This document shows positions 33,277 to 42,974 of a stretch of 52,889 nt of DNA, in pieces (the stretch's first letter is position 1; each line of letters begins with the position of its first letter). The notes below the pieces were generated by a model. The model made no database searches. It was not told the DNA's origin and saw only the letters and a program-made list of their open reading frames with translations. The stretch lies in the IMG/VR virus record IMGVR_UViG_3300006754_000026, positions 1 through 52,889 of that record; one strand, written 5' to 3'. This DNA is from a virus. A program made the position numbers and the translations under genes.

Positions 33277-35524
33277 CTAATTCTTCAATCCTAAATTTCC
33301 AACTATATGGCTGTTCTACCCAAGATTTTTCGTCATAAAAGGAAATTTTAATACCATAAGCATAACCAGGATCAAAAAAGCTCATATCTAAATCAAAATA
33401 ATTACCTTTCTCGTCATAAGACATCGCCGTACAATTGTCTCTCGTCATTCCATAGGGAAGGACCGGAAGGTCATCAATAACACGATAAATCATATAAGAA
33501 GCGCTTGCTACAATCGTGGTTTCTATATCGGCTGTAGCTACTGTATAAATAGTAGGAGACCAATTTTTCAATCGAGTGAATAATCTCAAGCGCACCGTCT
33601 CATCGGATGCGTAAGCAGGTTGAAGATTTGTGATGGTGGAAACATATTTTATGCTGGCTGGATGATATGAAGAGGCTTCATGAGATATTACGTCAAAGCT
33701 GCCTGTGTGAACGGGTACTAATCCTGCGCCGCTTGGACACACACCTGCGCACGTATACCATCTGTCGTACAGCGTAAAAGGCAACGTAATAGCGGGGAAT
33801 TGGTTTGGAAGATCAATATCGAGGGAACAGGAATATATTCCAGGTGATACATAACCCCCGGTAACAACAGTGGGGTTTAGCGGTGTGCCGCCTGCAGAGG
33901 CGGAATAGAAATTAATATAAATCTCGCCAGTTCCGGCATCCGGGATATTCCGTAAACGACCTGCATATATATTATAAATGTAGAGGTTATGCAGATTTTC
34001 AGCATCCGATAACAAAGGGCTGCTGTTATAAAATCTACCACGATCATCCTTGATTGATGCATCCCAACATGCTTCTAAAATCGGACGTTTATAATACCAC
34101 TCGGACCCTCGGGCAAAAAATATTTTAGTGTAATAACTTGTTTGGGCGCCAACGTAGTTAATAAGTTCTCCAGTCGATCTGTCGCCTCCTGGTGCTTGCT
34201 CTGCGCAGGTAGCTGAATCGATAGCCATTCCGCCTGTTCCTGTGGCATAAAGATTCAAGGAACCTACTTGGTCATAGATGCTTACTTCGGTCGGGGGTGT
34301 TCCTAATCGAATGGCGTCATTGGGGTCGTCTCCATTGATCCACCAATGTTGCAGTGAAGAAACACTATCCAAGGATTTAAGATCGGTAGGGCAGCCCTTA
34401 TTATAAATTTCCAAAATATCTGCGGCCGACAGTACGGAATCATAGTAAGCCACATCATCAATTGACCCACTCCAATCTCGGAGATGATCTCCCCAGCCTC
34501 CTACCGAGAAACCAGCGGCGAGTTGGGGTACACCTGTCGGGGCCCCTGTCGGCACAGTGATAGAAGATGATATCCCATTAATATATAGGGTGGGTAAAGC
34601 GGCAAGATCGGATGGATCATGGCTAACTGCCACATGAGTCCACACGTCTTGTGGTATGGCTCCAGGAAGTGTGTATGCATTCATGTTGTTGCCTGTATAA
34701 ACATTCGTATAAAGCAGCTTTCCAGAGGAATTTCTATAAAAATAGCGTACACCAGTGCCAAGTCCCGTAGCGGTCCAGAAACCAATATATCTGGAGGTTA
34801 TTGAGTCAGCGGGGGATACCCACACTCCCACAGTAAAGGGCTCTGTCTGAGTCATGGTCCCTAGAGCGCCCGATAAATAAGCATACGTGTCATAATTGAC
34901 CGATTCTCTTTTATCGAACATAGGGAAGTAAGCTTCTTGACTTGCGGTTAAATGAATCCCAAATCCGTAATTTTCCTTGGTGCCAGCTATCCATTGCTCC
35001 ACCAACTCAGTGACATCAATATCTAAATCTTCGTAGCCGCGATCAAAATAAGCTGAATAAGCGGGCGATGTATGATAATCTCCCCCCATCAAAGTCCACG
35101 CTTCGGTACTAGAGGCCGACATCCAGGTGGCCCCGATGTTCCCGGGGTATACTGTGTCTTGATAATCAGACATGTCAAGCCCTATGCCTTCCTGCCACGA
35201 TCTTGATACAGCAAATATGTTAAGTGTCATATGACGTGGAATAGTTTGACTATTGGGAGCATTATACATTTTTAAATAAAATTTAACTGAACCACTTGCA
35301 GGTACTTCATCTTTGGCGCGGGCAGCGGTGATCTCATCAATGGGAAATTTTATTAATAATCTTTCTAGTTCCGTCGAATCAGAGGAGGCTTGTCCATAAA
35401 TGGAAAAAGTCTCCAAAATATCTGATGCGCCCATGTTAGCATCAATCCCGCGTGTTGTCAAATTAGTCTTGAACGCGTTGGTTATGGTAGTATCAGCGTC
35501 AGCAAAATATTTTTTAACTGCCAT
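33266..35524 (-). CDS. Virion protein with DNRLRE-like fold interrupted by LamG domain
   Basis: The protein has 752 aa. The first 210 residues resemble DNRLRE-type adhesive domains: ADADTTITNAF, RLLIKFPIDEITAARA, VSRSWQEG, TELVEQWIAGTKENYGFGIH. A LamG-like domain follows at about 218-375 (FTVGVWVSPADSITSRYIGF, DVWTHVAVSHDP, TLYINGI, SIDDVAYYDSVLSAADILEI), then a linker to about 460. The text then resumes with YYTKIFFARGSEWYYKRP and ACWDASIKDDRGRFY, which I would expect to follow directly on FPMFDKRE of the first part. I therefore read the LamG as an insertion in an older structural domain. The stop overlaps the next gene. A host-surface or glycan-binding role is inferred. Confidence 0.7.
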   Translation of the reverse strand: MAVKKYFADADTTITNAFKTNLTTRGIDANMGASDILETFSIYGQASSDSTELERLLIKFPIDEITAARAKDEVPASGSVKFYLKMYNAPNSQTIPRHMTLNIFAVSRSWQEGIGLDMSDYQDTVYPGNIGATWMSASSTEAWTLMGGDYHTSPAYSAYFDRGYEDLDIDVTELVEQWIAGTKENYGFGIHLTASQEAYFPMFDKRESVNYDTYAYLSGALGTMTQTEPFTVGVWVSPADSITSRYIGFWTATGLGTGVRYFYRNSSGKLLYTNVYTGNNMNAYTLPGAIPQDVWTHVAVSHDPSDLAALPTLYINGISSSITVPTGAPTGVPQLAAGFSVGGWGDHLRDWSGSIDDVAYYDSVLSAADILEIYNKGCPTDLKSLDSVSSLQHWWINGDDPNDAIRLGTPPTEVSIYDQVGSLNLYATGTGGMAIDSATCAEQAPGGDRSTGELINYVGAQTSYYTKIFFARGSEWYYKRPILEACWDASIKDDRGRFYNSSPLLSDAENLHNLYIYNIYAGRLRNIPDAGTGEIYINFYSASAGGTPLNPTVVTGGYVSPGIYSCSLDIDLPNQFPAITLPFTLYDRWYTCAGVCPSGAGLVPVHTGSFDVISHEASSYHPASIKYVSTITNLQPAYASDETVRLRLFTRLKNWSPTIYTVATADIETTIVASASYMIYRVIDDLPVLPYGMTRDNCTAMSYDEKGNYFDLDMSFFDPGYAYGIKISFYDEKSWVEQPYSWKFRIEELDEY

Positions 35525-37320
35525 TATCTAATAGCTCCTTTTATATCGAGGAGAGGAAATTTTATTTCAAAAGCTGCATTTATAGGGGCGGACACATAAC
35601 GACCGTCTCCGGACATAAGTTCGGATAGAGTAGTCAAACTCGAATCAGCATAATCGGCGCCTCGTCGCAACGTTATTTTGACTTTTTTAGTATCTACCAC
35701 CCCATAGATACTGTTGAGCAATGTATAAATATCCGATATATAAAACGGTTCTCCTAACATTAAAGGCTCATTATATTTAGCTGCCAGGGCGGATACACAA
35801 CTCTGTAAAACATCATATTTATTAACATCTGGATCAGTGTAGATTTCGAAATCTATACCAATATTGATAATTTGGCCATCCAAAATATCAATCGTATCAT
35901 TGATCATTTTGTATTGACTTAACCAAAGTTTTAAATTTTGTTTTAAACTTTGACCTGCATGGTCTAAATTCCCGTCAACTCCTTCGGCCAATACATATAA
36001 ATTTAGATTTCTTTTAAAAGAGTCTGGGTCTTGTACAACACTGCATCGCTTAAGAGCACCAAATTTGGGTGGCAATGCATAGATAATAGCCTCATAGTCT
36101 TTTTTGGTGACAGCACGATTTTGGGTAGCAAAAAAATCCTGTGTCCGGATGCGTATTTCTTCCGAAGTGGATCTTTCTATATCCCCCAGAATAGGATCAT
36201 TGTTGAATGTTTCAATAGAGGTCATAATATTATTTACCACCCCTTGATCCAGTTTACGTGCGTCTTTAAATGAAAAGAGGGGATTCATAGCCCGAGTTAA
36301 AGAACCAACGGGTGCATTAACGTTCCCCGCCAAATTGACTCGATACTGTACTTTTAGTGTAGTTTGAGAAGGCGCGACTCCCAATTTATTACTTTGTAAA
36401 AGCTTGGAGGGATCAAACGCCACATCAGAAATATAATCTCTGGCATGCATTTGTAAAACAAAGTTAGAAGGTTCCACCGGAGAAATACCTGCGTCTTCGG
36501 CATCTGAACCAAAACCAAATTGAAGATACGAAGAAACTCCTTCGGTCTCTAACGTAAACCGGCGTGGAACTGCATAGGGCCGCAAAACCATAGGAGTGTC
36601 TAATCTATCTTTTGCTCGATTGGTAACTTCTTTGTATATTACATCATGAGAAAGATAATCTACTTGATAATATTCATTACCATCTGTATCAAAAACTGAC
36701 AAAACCTCCGATACATACGGGGCTGCCAAGCGAACTCGTCGAAACCGCACATAGTCCTCTAAAACAAAAGCTTGAGTTACTATTTTCCCAGAAATAACAT
36801 GGCCGCTAGCTTTGATAGCATATGACAGGGGTACTCCGGTTATGGAATCGACGCGTCCGACGACCACTTCATTGTTGGGATTGGAAAAATCTATATTTTC
36901 AGTTAATATAAAAGTAACGCCATTGGTGGCTTGAAAAGTGCTCCCCTTTTTTAGAACTGGCATATAAAGCATATTTGGGCCCATGCCCCCCGTGTTGGCA
37001 GGAACTACAATGTAAAAGCTTATAATACCACTGGATGATGGGTTTCCTCGGTGTACATAACCTAGCTGTTTGGATAGCCGCAATACATTATTATATTCGG
37101 CGGCGGAATCCAAAAACGATTCATTGGCTTGATAATCTATGTAAAAGGATAAAACATCTCCCACATAAGCAACCGTGTCCATCATCAAGGATCCGAATGA
37201 AACTTCTTTGAAATCCTTGTAAGTTTGGGGATAATATCGCTTCGCATAATCTACCAAATCTTTCTTAATTGATTGAAAATCACGTCCTGTGTAATTAATA
37301 GGTACTTTTTTCTTGGCCAT
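35524..37320 (-). CDS. 6: Baseplate wedge protein (T4 gp6/J-like)
   Basis: This 598-aa protein opens with the characteristic INYTGRDFQSIKKDLVDYAK, then TYKDFKEVSFGSLMMDTVAY and VLSFYIDYQANESFLDSA, which are hallmark segments of gp6-type wedge proteins of contractile baseplates. The middle has the RIRTQDFFATQNRAVTKKDY segment typical of the J-like core. A late part (LMLGEPFYISDIYTLLNSIY) resembles the C-terminal dimerisation arm. In T4 gp6 ties neighbouring wedges into the ring around the hub. The gp25-like gene directly upstream in the operon strengthens the call. Start is backed by AAGGAG eight to ten bases upstream. Confidence 0.92.
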   Translation of the reverse strand: MAKKKVPINYTGRDFQSIKKDLVDYAKRYYPQTYKDFKEVSFGSLMMDTVAYVGDVLSFYIDYQANESFLDSAAEYNNVLRLSKQLGYVHRGNPSSSGIISFYIVVPANTGGMGPNMLYMPVLKKGSTFQATNGVTFILTENIDFSNPNNEVVVGRVDSITGVPLSYAIKASGHVISGKIVTQAFVLEDYVRFRRVRLAAPYVSEVLSVFDTDGNEYYQVDYLSHDVIYKEVTNRAKDRLDTPMVLRPYAVPRRFTLETEGVSSYLQFGFGSDAEDAGISPVEPSNFVLQMHARDYISDVAFDPSKLLQSNKLGVAPSQTTLKVQYRVNLAGNVNAPVGSLTRAMNPLFSFKDARKLDQGVVNNIMTSIETFNNDPILGDIERSTSEEIRIRTQDFFATQNRAVTKKDYEAIIYALPPKFGALKRCSVVQDPDSFKRNLNLYVLAEGVDGNLDHAGQSLKQNLKLWLSQYKMINDTIDILDGQIINIGIDFEIYTDPDVNKYDVLQSCVSALAAKYNEPLMLGEPFYISDIYTLLNSIYGVVDTKKVKITLRRGADYADSSLTTLSELMSGDGRYVSAPINAAFEIKFPLLDIKGAIR

Positions 37321-37343
37321 TTATTATTTTCTCCTTCCAATAA

Positions 37344-37817
37344 TCATGAATAATCCGGCTCATAAGAACTGGCTCCTGGGTCCGCATACCCAAACGGTAA
37401 ACTTAAGATATCGCTTATACTAATTGGGACAATGGTAAACATAATAGTTATAGCTAGAGCGTTTTCGTCCACTGCTTTTTTCCCGTCATTAAATACAACA
37501 TTATCTATAGTAATATAATCCATATATTTTTTTGTTTGGGCTATTATGCTTGCATATATTTTATCATAAGTCTCGGCCGTATTGGGTTCAAAAAGATAGT
37601 TTCTTATGCAGACTCCAAAATCTATATACATACATCTTTCTTCAGGACATGTTAAAAGTAAATGTTTTAAATTTTGTTTGACTTCTTCTTGAAGAGATTT
37701 AGTCAAAACATAAACCCCATCCACATCATCGCTTTCTAAAGGTAGAGAAGGACCTACTCCACCCGCCTTCGCCCGAGTAGCCCCCATATTTTTTTCTCTT
37801 TCTGAACGTTTTGCCAT
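37344..37817 (-). CDS. 25: Baseplate wedge protein (T4 gp25-like, lysozyme-like fold)
   Basis: This 157-aa protein has the gp25 core: LKHLLLTCPEERCMYIDFGV, then RNYLFEPNTAETYDKIYASI and an ITIDNVVFNDGK strand, ending in PFGYADPGASSYEPDYS. gp25 is the smallest wedge component of contractile injection systems and initiates sheath contact. The N-terminal 30 residues (Lys/Arg/Gly-rich) are an extension. It is followed by the gp6-like gene, the same order as in T4-like baseplate clusters. An AAAGGATT stretch supports the start. Confidence 0.9.
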   Translation of the reverse strand: MAKRSEREKNMGATRAKAGGVGPSLPLESDDVDGVYVLTKSLQEEVKQNLKHLLLTCPEERCMYIDFGVCIRNYLFEPNTAETYDKIYASIIAQTKKYMDYITIDNVVFNDGKKAVDENALAITIMFTIVPISISDILSLPFGYADPGASSYEPDYS

Positions 37818-37823
37818 TTTTTA

Positions 37824-40800
37824 TTAATCCTTTGGTTTAAGGGGGTCCCCCTCTTCTTGGCGTCGGACTACCTCACATGCATCTTTGGGTTTGGGTCTTT
37901 GTAATCTCTTTTTCCACCAAGGAATTTTCCAGTCAAGATTGGCCCTTACCCGGGCATCTTTTCGGACTTTTTCTTTCTTGGAATCTGTTTCGGGATCTTC
38001 ATAATCCATATCTCTTACATGATAATTAGCTCTAAACATACCTCTCAACATTTTTTTTGTCCTCATAAAAGTTTCCCTATCCCAGCCCCGGAACGCACTC
38101 AAACCTCCTCCTCCGGACTTTCCTCCATTTTTTTCATATTCACCCCACTCTTCTCCCAAAGAAGGTATAAATCCTTCTATGGTATAAATAGTTGCTAGTG
38201 AAAGTAAACTAGGCAAAGCAAAACAATAATTGAATAAAGTTTGATATTTGGGATCTTTTATTAGCTGGTTTATTAAACATGTGGTGATGTGTTCATCATA
38301 GTTTTGCATTAAATCCGCATTCACCACTTGATCTCCCTTGATTTCAACTTCGGTCGAAACTAGCGGAAAGATAATTTTTCGGGGGTCCGAATCATCAATG
38401 GTGGTTATCGGGGCGCCCAACTTTAAGGATTTTAAAGCCAATGCATCATTGGCTTTAATAGAATCTATAAAATCGGGGGATATGTGGTATTGTTTTTCCT
38501 CCGGAAGAATGAACGAAATGCGCAAGCCAAAGCTCCAACTTTTCCAGATGTCAGTAATTTTATAAGAGGTAGCGGGGGGAGTGTTCGCCGCAAGAAATTC
38601 CTCCCAATCTTGCAAATTTACTACCGGGGAGACCGCGTTACTTCTATTAGCGGGAGAATTTAATATCAGGTCGGCTGGAGGATTATAATCTTCGGGCTCA
38701 TCATCCTGCGAATATCGGTTAATTTTAATATATTTTTCCAATGCAAATGGGAAATATCCTGAACCTTTTAAAAATTTATCGGTCGTTATTTCGGTCTGGA
38801 GGTTGTTGCTGTCGATAAACCCCGAAAATTTCTCAGGCGCATAAATATCTTCTAAAATCCCCGATGTTTCTATTTCGCGAGGGACATGAAGCGGGCCAGC
38901 GCTTGTCAAAGCTCCCATCATCCAATCTGGCGACCCGAATACCAAACTAGACAGATCATGAATGGAGGGATTTAACGCTGTTTTAAAAGCGGCGGAAACC
39001 TCTTTCAGTTCGTCCGATATATATCTTCTTAATATTATTTTGGCATAATCTTTAGTCGCTGCCATATATTCATCAAATTTTTTCCGCTTTTTTTTCTTTT
39101 TAAAGATGGGATGTGTCGGCTCGCGATAAGTTGATAAACTCTTTCTAAGTTCAGTCAATGCTTCCGTTTCCTCGGCGGTGGGAACAAGAAGTTCTAAATC
39201 TCTTTTACGTTCAAAATTCTGAACTACTTGCTCTAGAAAAATATAATAAAATGTCCATTTTTTAATTTCTGGGCGAAATAATACATTACCCCCCAATGTA
39301 TAGATATCTTGTAACATGGTTTCGGATATATAAGCAAATAAAACTTCATCAAAAACACCCGTTTTAGCCTCAAAAAGAGAAAATACTGGCATGCCTTTTA
39401 TAAAGTTTTCTACAATATAAAGCCTACACAATGCTAGAATTGTCCCCTCAATTGCAGAGGCGGCTTCTTTTTCTAAAATTCTCGAATAAGGAGGCTCGAT
39501 GGCACAATCTGGATTATATTTTAAGCGGGGATCATCGACAATTTTACCATCAAACTCCTTGACTTTATCACTAATCTGTTCAAAATCTATAATGGGGGTT
39601 CTCTCGCACGCATCTACTTTTGGGGCCATGGCTTCATAAATCCCAAGCCACCCACCGTATTCGGGCTCCTCAATCCAATAAGGAGGATTGTCTTCATCAC
39701 CTCCGTAAGTTTCATAATCCGTTAAAGGATGAATAATAGGTGCCAAAGTGGGGTCAAATCCATAATCAAAGGCGCGGCTATTTTTAGTTATCTTGACTAA
39801 AAACTTTTTGATAATGGCCGAATTAATATAATCAAATAAGTAATCTCGGCAATAATGGCTAATAGAATCCACATCTGAGGTATATGGTTTCCAAATATCT
39901 GCTACTATTTTTCCAAAAATGGTAGCTTGTGGAGAATGTTCTAATTTGGGGAGCGAAGGATCGGGATCACTACTCGGATCTACTGCGACCGTTCCAGCAG
40001 ATCCTGATACTCCTTTATCGGAGGTGGCAGATGAACCAAAAGGGGGAACTACTCCGGCGCCAGGGGTAGTGGGAAGAGCATATTCTGAGGATAAGAAACT
40101 TTCAAAAGGAGTGGGCATAGAATATATGTCATCTATATAATCTTGAGAAGCCGTTGGGATGGATCTTATTCCCTCAAAACTTAAACTGCCGTCTCGTCCA
40201 AATGAATTCTTCCTTTGAAACCGGAAGGCGTTCCCCCACTCGGGTTGACCCATTTGATTTAAGGTAAAATAATCATAATTTAATGTAAATGAATAGCTGC
40301 CCGGATTGTCATAGAACGCGTCTTTCCACGCAGAGTATTCCATTACAACATCAGGTTCTTTTACAACTAAAGAATTATCGCCATAGACCACACCTGGCGC
40401 AATGAAATATTTCAATGTAGTTTTGAAAGGGGGCGCCAAAGATTCCAGAGTATTTTTTAAATGGATGGCAACCGTTTCAGGTAATACGTGACCTACTTTA
40501 TTTTGAATAGTTAAAAAATCGTGGTTTCGACCAGTATCTGCATCCGCGAATAAATCAAATATTCCTAACTCTCCAGAATCAGAGGCGCCAAAGAATTTAA
40601 GAAAAAATTCCTTGTGCCACTTATACCCAGTTCCTTTGGTATCGGCCAAAATCATATCCAAAAGTCCCTTGCGGCCGAGCCGCCCCCCTCCAATTAAATC
40701 TTTCAAGAAAACCGCGTTAACCAAAGTGAATGTATCACCTATAGCGTTTTTAGTGACTTTTTGAGTTTCCGGCCCTACATTAGGTAATAATCCTTGTTCG

Positions 40801-42974
40801 GGACATTCCGGGTCTGGGCTTACAAGGGGGATGGGTAATAGATTGTCTAAAGTGGTAGCAATATTCCCAAAATCTTCCAACATTTGCTGTTGTCTTTCGT
40901 CAGATGCCTTTTGTTGTTGCATTATTTGATCGGGATTAAATCCTTTGCCCGATAAGGCGGCAGCACGGAGATTGTGCCATTGGTTTTGTGCTTCGGGTTC
41001 ACATAAAGAAGGATTAAGGGGCCGTACAGGGCCCTCGTCTAAAATAGTATTTATAATATTGCTATCCAAAACAGCGCCCAGGTTAGAAAACATGTTCTTA
41101 ATTTGGGCTTGACTAGTAACAAGCGCTGCAACTTCTCCGCCCGGTAGCGATTGTATAATTTCTTCCACATATTTCAAGGCTTCCGGGGATGGATCTCCGT
41201 CTAATAATCCTTTTGTTTCTTGATTTGTCAAAGTATTTCCCACAGCATCGATGAAATCCCCTACGGCCTCATCAGAAGGAGGAGGGGGATACGACCCCAC
41301 ATTGGCGCCAAAGTCTCCCAGCGCAGATAAAATACTATTAACACCTTTGGCCAATTCTTCATCGTTGGCCGATGGGCCGCAGACAGCAGTTCTTAACGCA
41401 TCTTTAAATTGTGAGGGGCCGCCAATGATTTGGCCTATATCACCGATAGTTTCACAGCCCGCATTCATACTTACAGTTAAGATATTTTTAAAAACTGATT
41501 GGAGAAGATTGAATAGCATTTGTTGGGCTGCATCTTCTGCCGCCTGGATGATCATTCCCCCAATATTGTTCATTGGACCAATGGGGAACCCATCGAACCT
41601 CGGGAGTGTTATTTCGGCATGTAGTTTTGATTTGGCTCGACTACAGTTATTGCCTGTCTCTCTTCCATCGGGGTCATCTTTCCTGCTAAGATCAAGAGTT
41701 TTGAAAAAATCACTTACAGGAGGAGACCACATCGGAGGTCGGGGACAATCTTTAGTTCCAAGACCGAGCATTGCGGCGCCTGCTTCTTTTACGATGGGTC
41801 CCATAAGAAGTTCTCCGCCGGGGATATCTTTTAGCGCACTCATGAAAGCGTCCACTGAAATAAAATTATTTTGAACTAAATTATTAATACCCTTTTTAAT
41901 GTGATCGTAACTTTGGTCCCAAATTTTATCCAAAGCTATACCAACTGATCCTGGTTGTGAGGTACTACTGTCTGGTTTTTTGCCCGAAGGGCCAATAACC
42001 GTCTTATCTCCCCCAACCTCAACTTCAATACGCTGGTCAGCCTCTTCGGCGGCCTGCTCTGCTGTAGTCAGAACCTTTGGTTCCGGTCCTCGGATATCCA
42101 TTTCTCCGGTCGGTGGAGGAGTACCTGTCTCCCCTTCCTCGGCTGTGTCAGCCTCCGGGGGCTCGGCTTCATGCTCATCTAGAGTTTCTTCTAAAAATTG
42201 GACATTGCCGTCGGCGTCGAGGGTTGCATAAGGCACGTACTCTATACTTCCATTGCCCCCTCGGGCATGCATCCATTTCGAATCGGATGCCCAGGGCCGG
42301 TCGGCTTGGGCAGTTGTTATGTGAACATGGCCACCCCCCTCTTGGTCATACCATATCATCTGATCAAATGCTAAATTCTTTTCTACTACCCATTGAGTAA
42401 ACCTTTCAGCCGGGGTGCCGAAGCCATCCACATTGGGTACAGTAATATCCGCTGCTAGACCATGTAAATGTTGACTACTATCAGAGCCTCCGACGGCTTC
42501 ATTAACCTCATCGGATCGATATGCAGAGCTAACTTGAATCTTGCCTTGTCCGTCGGCGTCCAAAGCTTCCTGGATGGGCTCCAACACTTTATCGATAAGA
42601 CTTTGAAGATTATCCAACTCTAAAGCTGAAGGGATATTAGTCTTGTTCGCAGTGCTGGAATGTCCTGTAAGCGTTTGGTAACTAAATTGATCCCGGTAGG
42701 CGGGATTAGCGGTAGTGAGGGCCGTTGATAAAAGTTCTTCTGGTTTCTGACAAATAGCATCGCCCGGATAGGCACGGCAATAAACTTTGAGATCCTTCTT
42801 TTTATTAAAAGATAACGGGCCTGGATGGGGGTAGTCTTCGGAAAAGACAATAGTGGTACCGCCCAGTTGAGTCCACAGTGCGTCCAGGTCTTGGTTGCTC
42901 GCGCGATAATACACGCTTTGCAGATATTGGAAATTTTTAAATAGTTTATCTAGGCGTTCGGTTTCGTCAGCCAT
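37824..42974 (-). CDS. Giant virion protein with N-terminal M15 peptidase domain, 1716 aa
   Basis: After an N-terminal 115 residues comes an M15A-type D,D-carboxypeptidase-like domain (about 120-225): SSAYRSDEVNEAVGG, then SSQHLHGLAADI with the zinc ligands His169 and Asp176 in S-x-H-x-x-G-x-A-x-D, and GGGHVHIT with the third His near 216-218. It is followed by a Glu/Pro/Ser-rich linker (about 255-340). A very long structural part without recognisable domains follows, including helical segments around 460-760 and a Lys-rich FKKKKKRKKFDEYM. A zinc peptidase on the tail would cut peptide cross-links of peptidoglycan during entry. The stop is 6 bp before the gp25-like start, and the start overlaps the previous gene by one base. 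Confidence 0.75.
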   Translation of the reverse strand: MADETERLDKLFKNFQYLQSVYYRASNQDLDALWTQLGGTTIVFSEDYPHPGPLSFNKKKDLKVYCRAYPGDAICQKPEELLSTALTTANPAYRDQFSYQTLTGHSSTANKTNIPSALELDNLQSLIDKVLEPIQEALDADGQGKIQVSSAYRSDEVNEAVGGSDSSQHLHGLAADITVPNVDGFGTPAERFTQWVVEKNLAFDQMIWYDQEGGGHVHITTAQADRPWASDSKWMHARGGNGSIEYVPYATLDADGNVQFLEETLDEHEAEPPEADTAEEGETGTPPPTGEMDIRGPEPKVLTTAEQAAEEADQRIEVEVGGDKTVIGPSGKKPDSSTSQPGSVGIALDKIWDQSYDHIKKGINNLVQNNFISVDAFMSALKDIPGGELLMGPIVKEAGAAMLGLGTKDCPRPPMWSPPVSDFFKTLDLSRKDDPDGRETGNNCSRAKSKLHAEITLPRFDGFPIGPMNNIGGMIIQAAEDAAQQMLFNLLQSVFKNILTVSMNAGCETIGDIGQIIGGPSQFKDALRTAVCGPSANDEELAKGVNSILSALGDFGANVGSYPPPPSDEAVGDFIDAVGNTLTNQETKGLLDGDPSPEALKYVEEIIQSLPGGEVAALVTSQAQIKNMFSNLGAVLDSNIINTILDEGPVRPLNPSLCEPEAQNQWHNLRAAALSGKGFNPDQIMQQQKASDERQQQMLEDFGNIATTLDNLLPIPLVSPDPECPEQGLLPNVGPETQKVTKNAIGDTFTLVNAVFLKDLIGGGRLGRKGLLDMILADTKGTGYKWHKEFFLKFFGASDSGELGIFDLFADADTGRNHDFLTIQNKVGHVLPETVAIHLKNTLESLAPPFKTTLKYFIAPGVVYGDNSLVVKEPDVVMEYSAWKDAFYDNPGSYSFTLNYDYFTLNQMGQPEWGNAFRFQRKNSFGRDGSLSFEGIRSIPTASQDYIDDIYSMPTPFESFLSSEYALPTTPGAGVVPPFGSSATSDKGVSGSAGTVAVDPSSDPDPSLPKLEHSPQATIFGKIVADIWKPYTSDVDSISHYCRDYLFDYINSAIIKKFLVKITKNSRAFDYGFDPTLAPIIHPLTDYETYGGDEDNPPYWIEEPEYGGWLGIYEAMAPKVDACERTPIIDFEQISDKVKEFDGKIVDDPRLKYNPDCAIEPPYSRILEKEAASAIEGTILALCRLYIVENFIKGMPVFSLFEAKTGVFDEVLFAYISETMLQDIYTLGGNVLFRPEIKKWTFYYIFLEQVVQNFERKRDLELLVPTAEETEALTELRKSLSTYREPTHPIFKKKKKRKKFDEYMAATKDYAKIILRRYISDELKEVSAAFKTALNPSIHDLSSLVFGSPDWMMGALTSAGPLHVPREIETSGILEDIYAPEKFSGFIDSNNLQTEITTDKFLKGSGYFPFALEKYIKINRYSQDDEPEDYNPPADLILNSPANRSNAVSPVVNLQDWEEFLAANTPPATSYKITDIWKSWSFGLRISFILPEEKQYHISPDFIDSIKANDALALKSLKLGAPITTIDDSDPRKIIFPLVSTEVEIKGDQVVNADLMQNYDEHITTCLINQLIKDPKYQTLFNYCFALPSLLSLATIYTIEGFIPSLGEEWGEYEKNGGKSGGGGLSAFRGWDRETFMRTKKMLRGMFRANYHVRDMDYEDPETDSKKEKVRKDARVRANLDWKIPWWKKRLQRPKPKDACEVVRRQEEGDPLKPKD

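Noticed and set aside
41251-41874. Plus-strand open frame of 207 codons opposite the 1716-aa gene
   Set aside because: It lies entirely antisense to a coding frame with peptidase and virion content, has low-complexity Ser/Pro/Leu composition expected of a shadow frame and no supporting ribosome binding site or neighbour.
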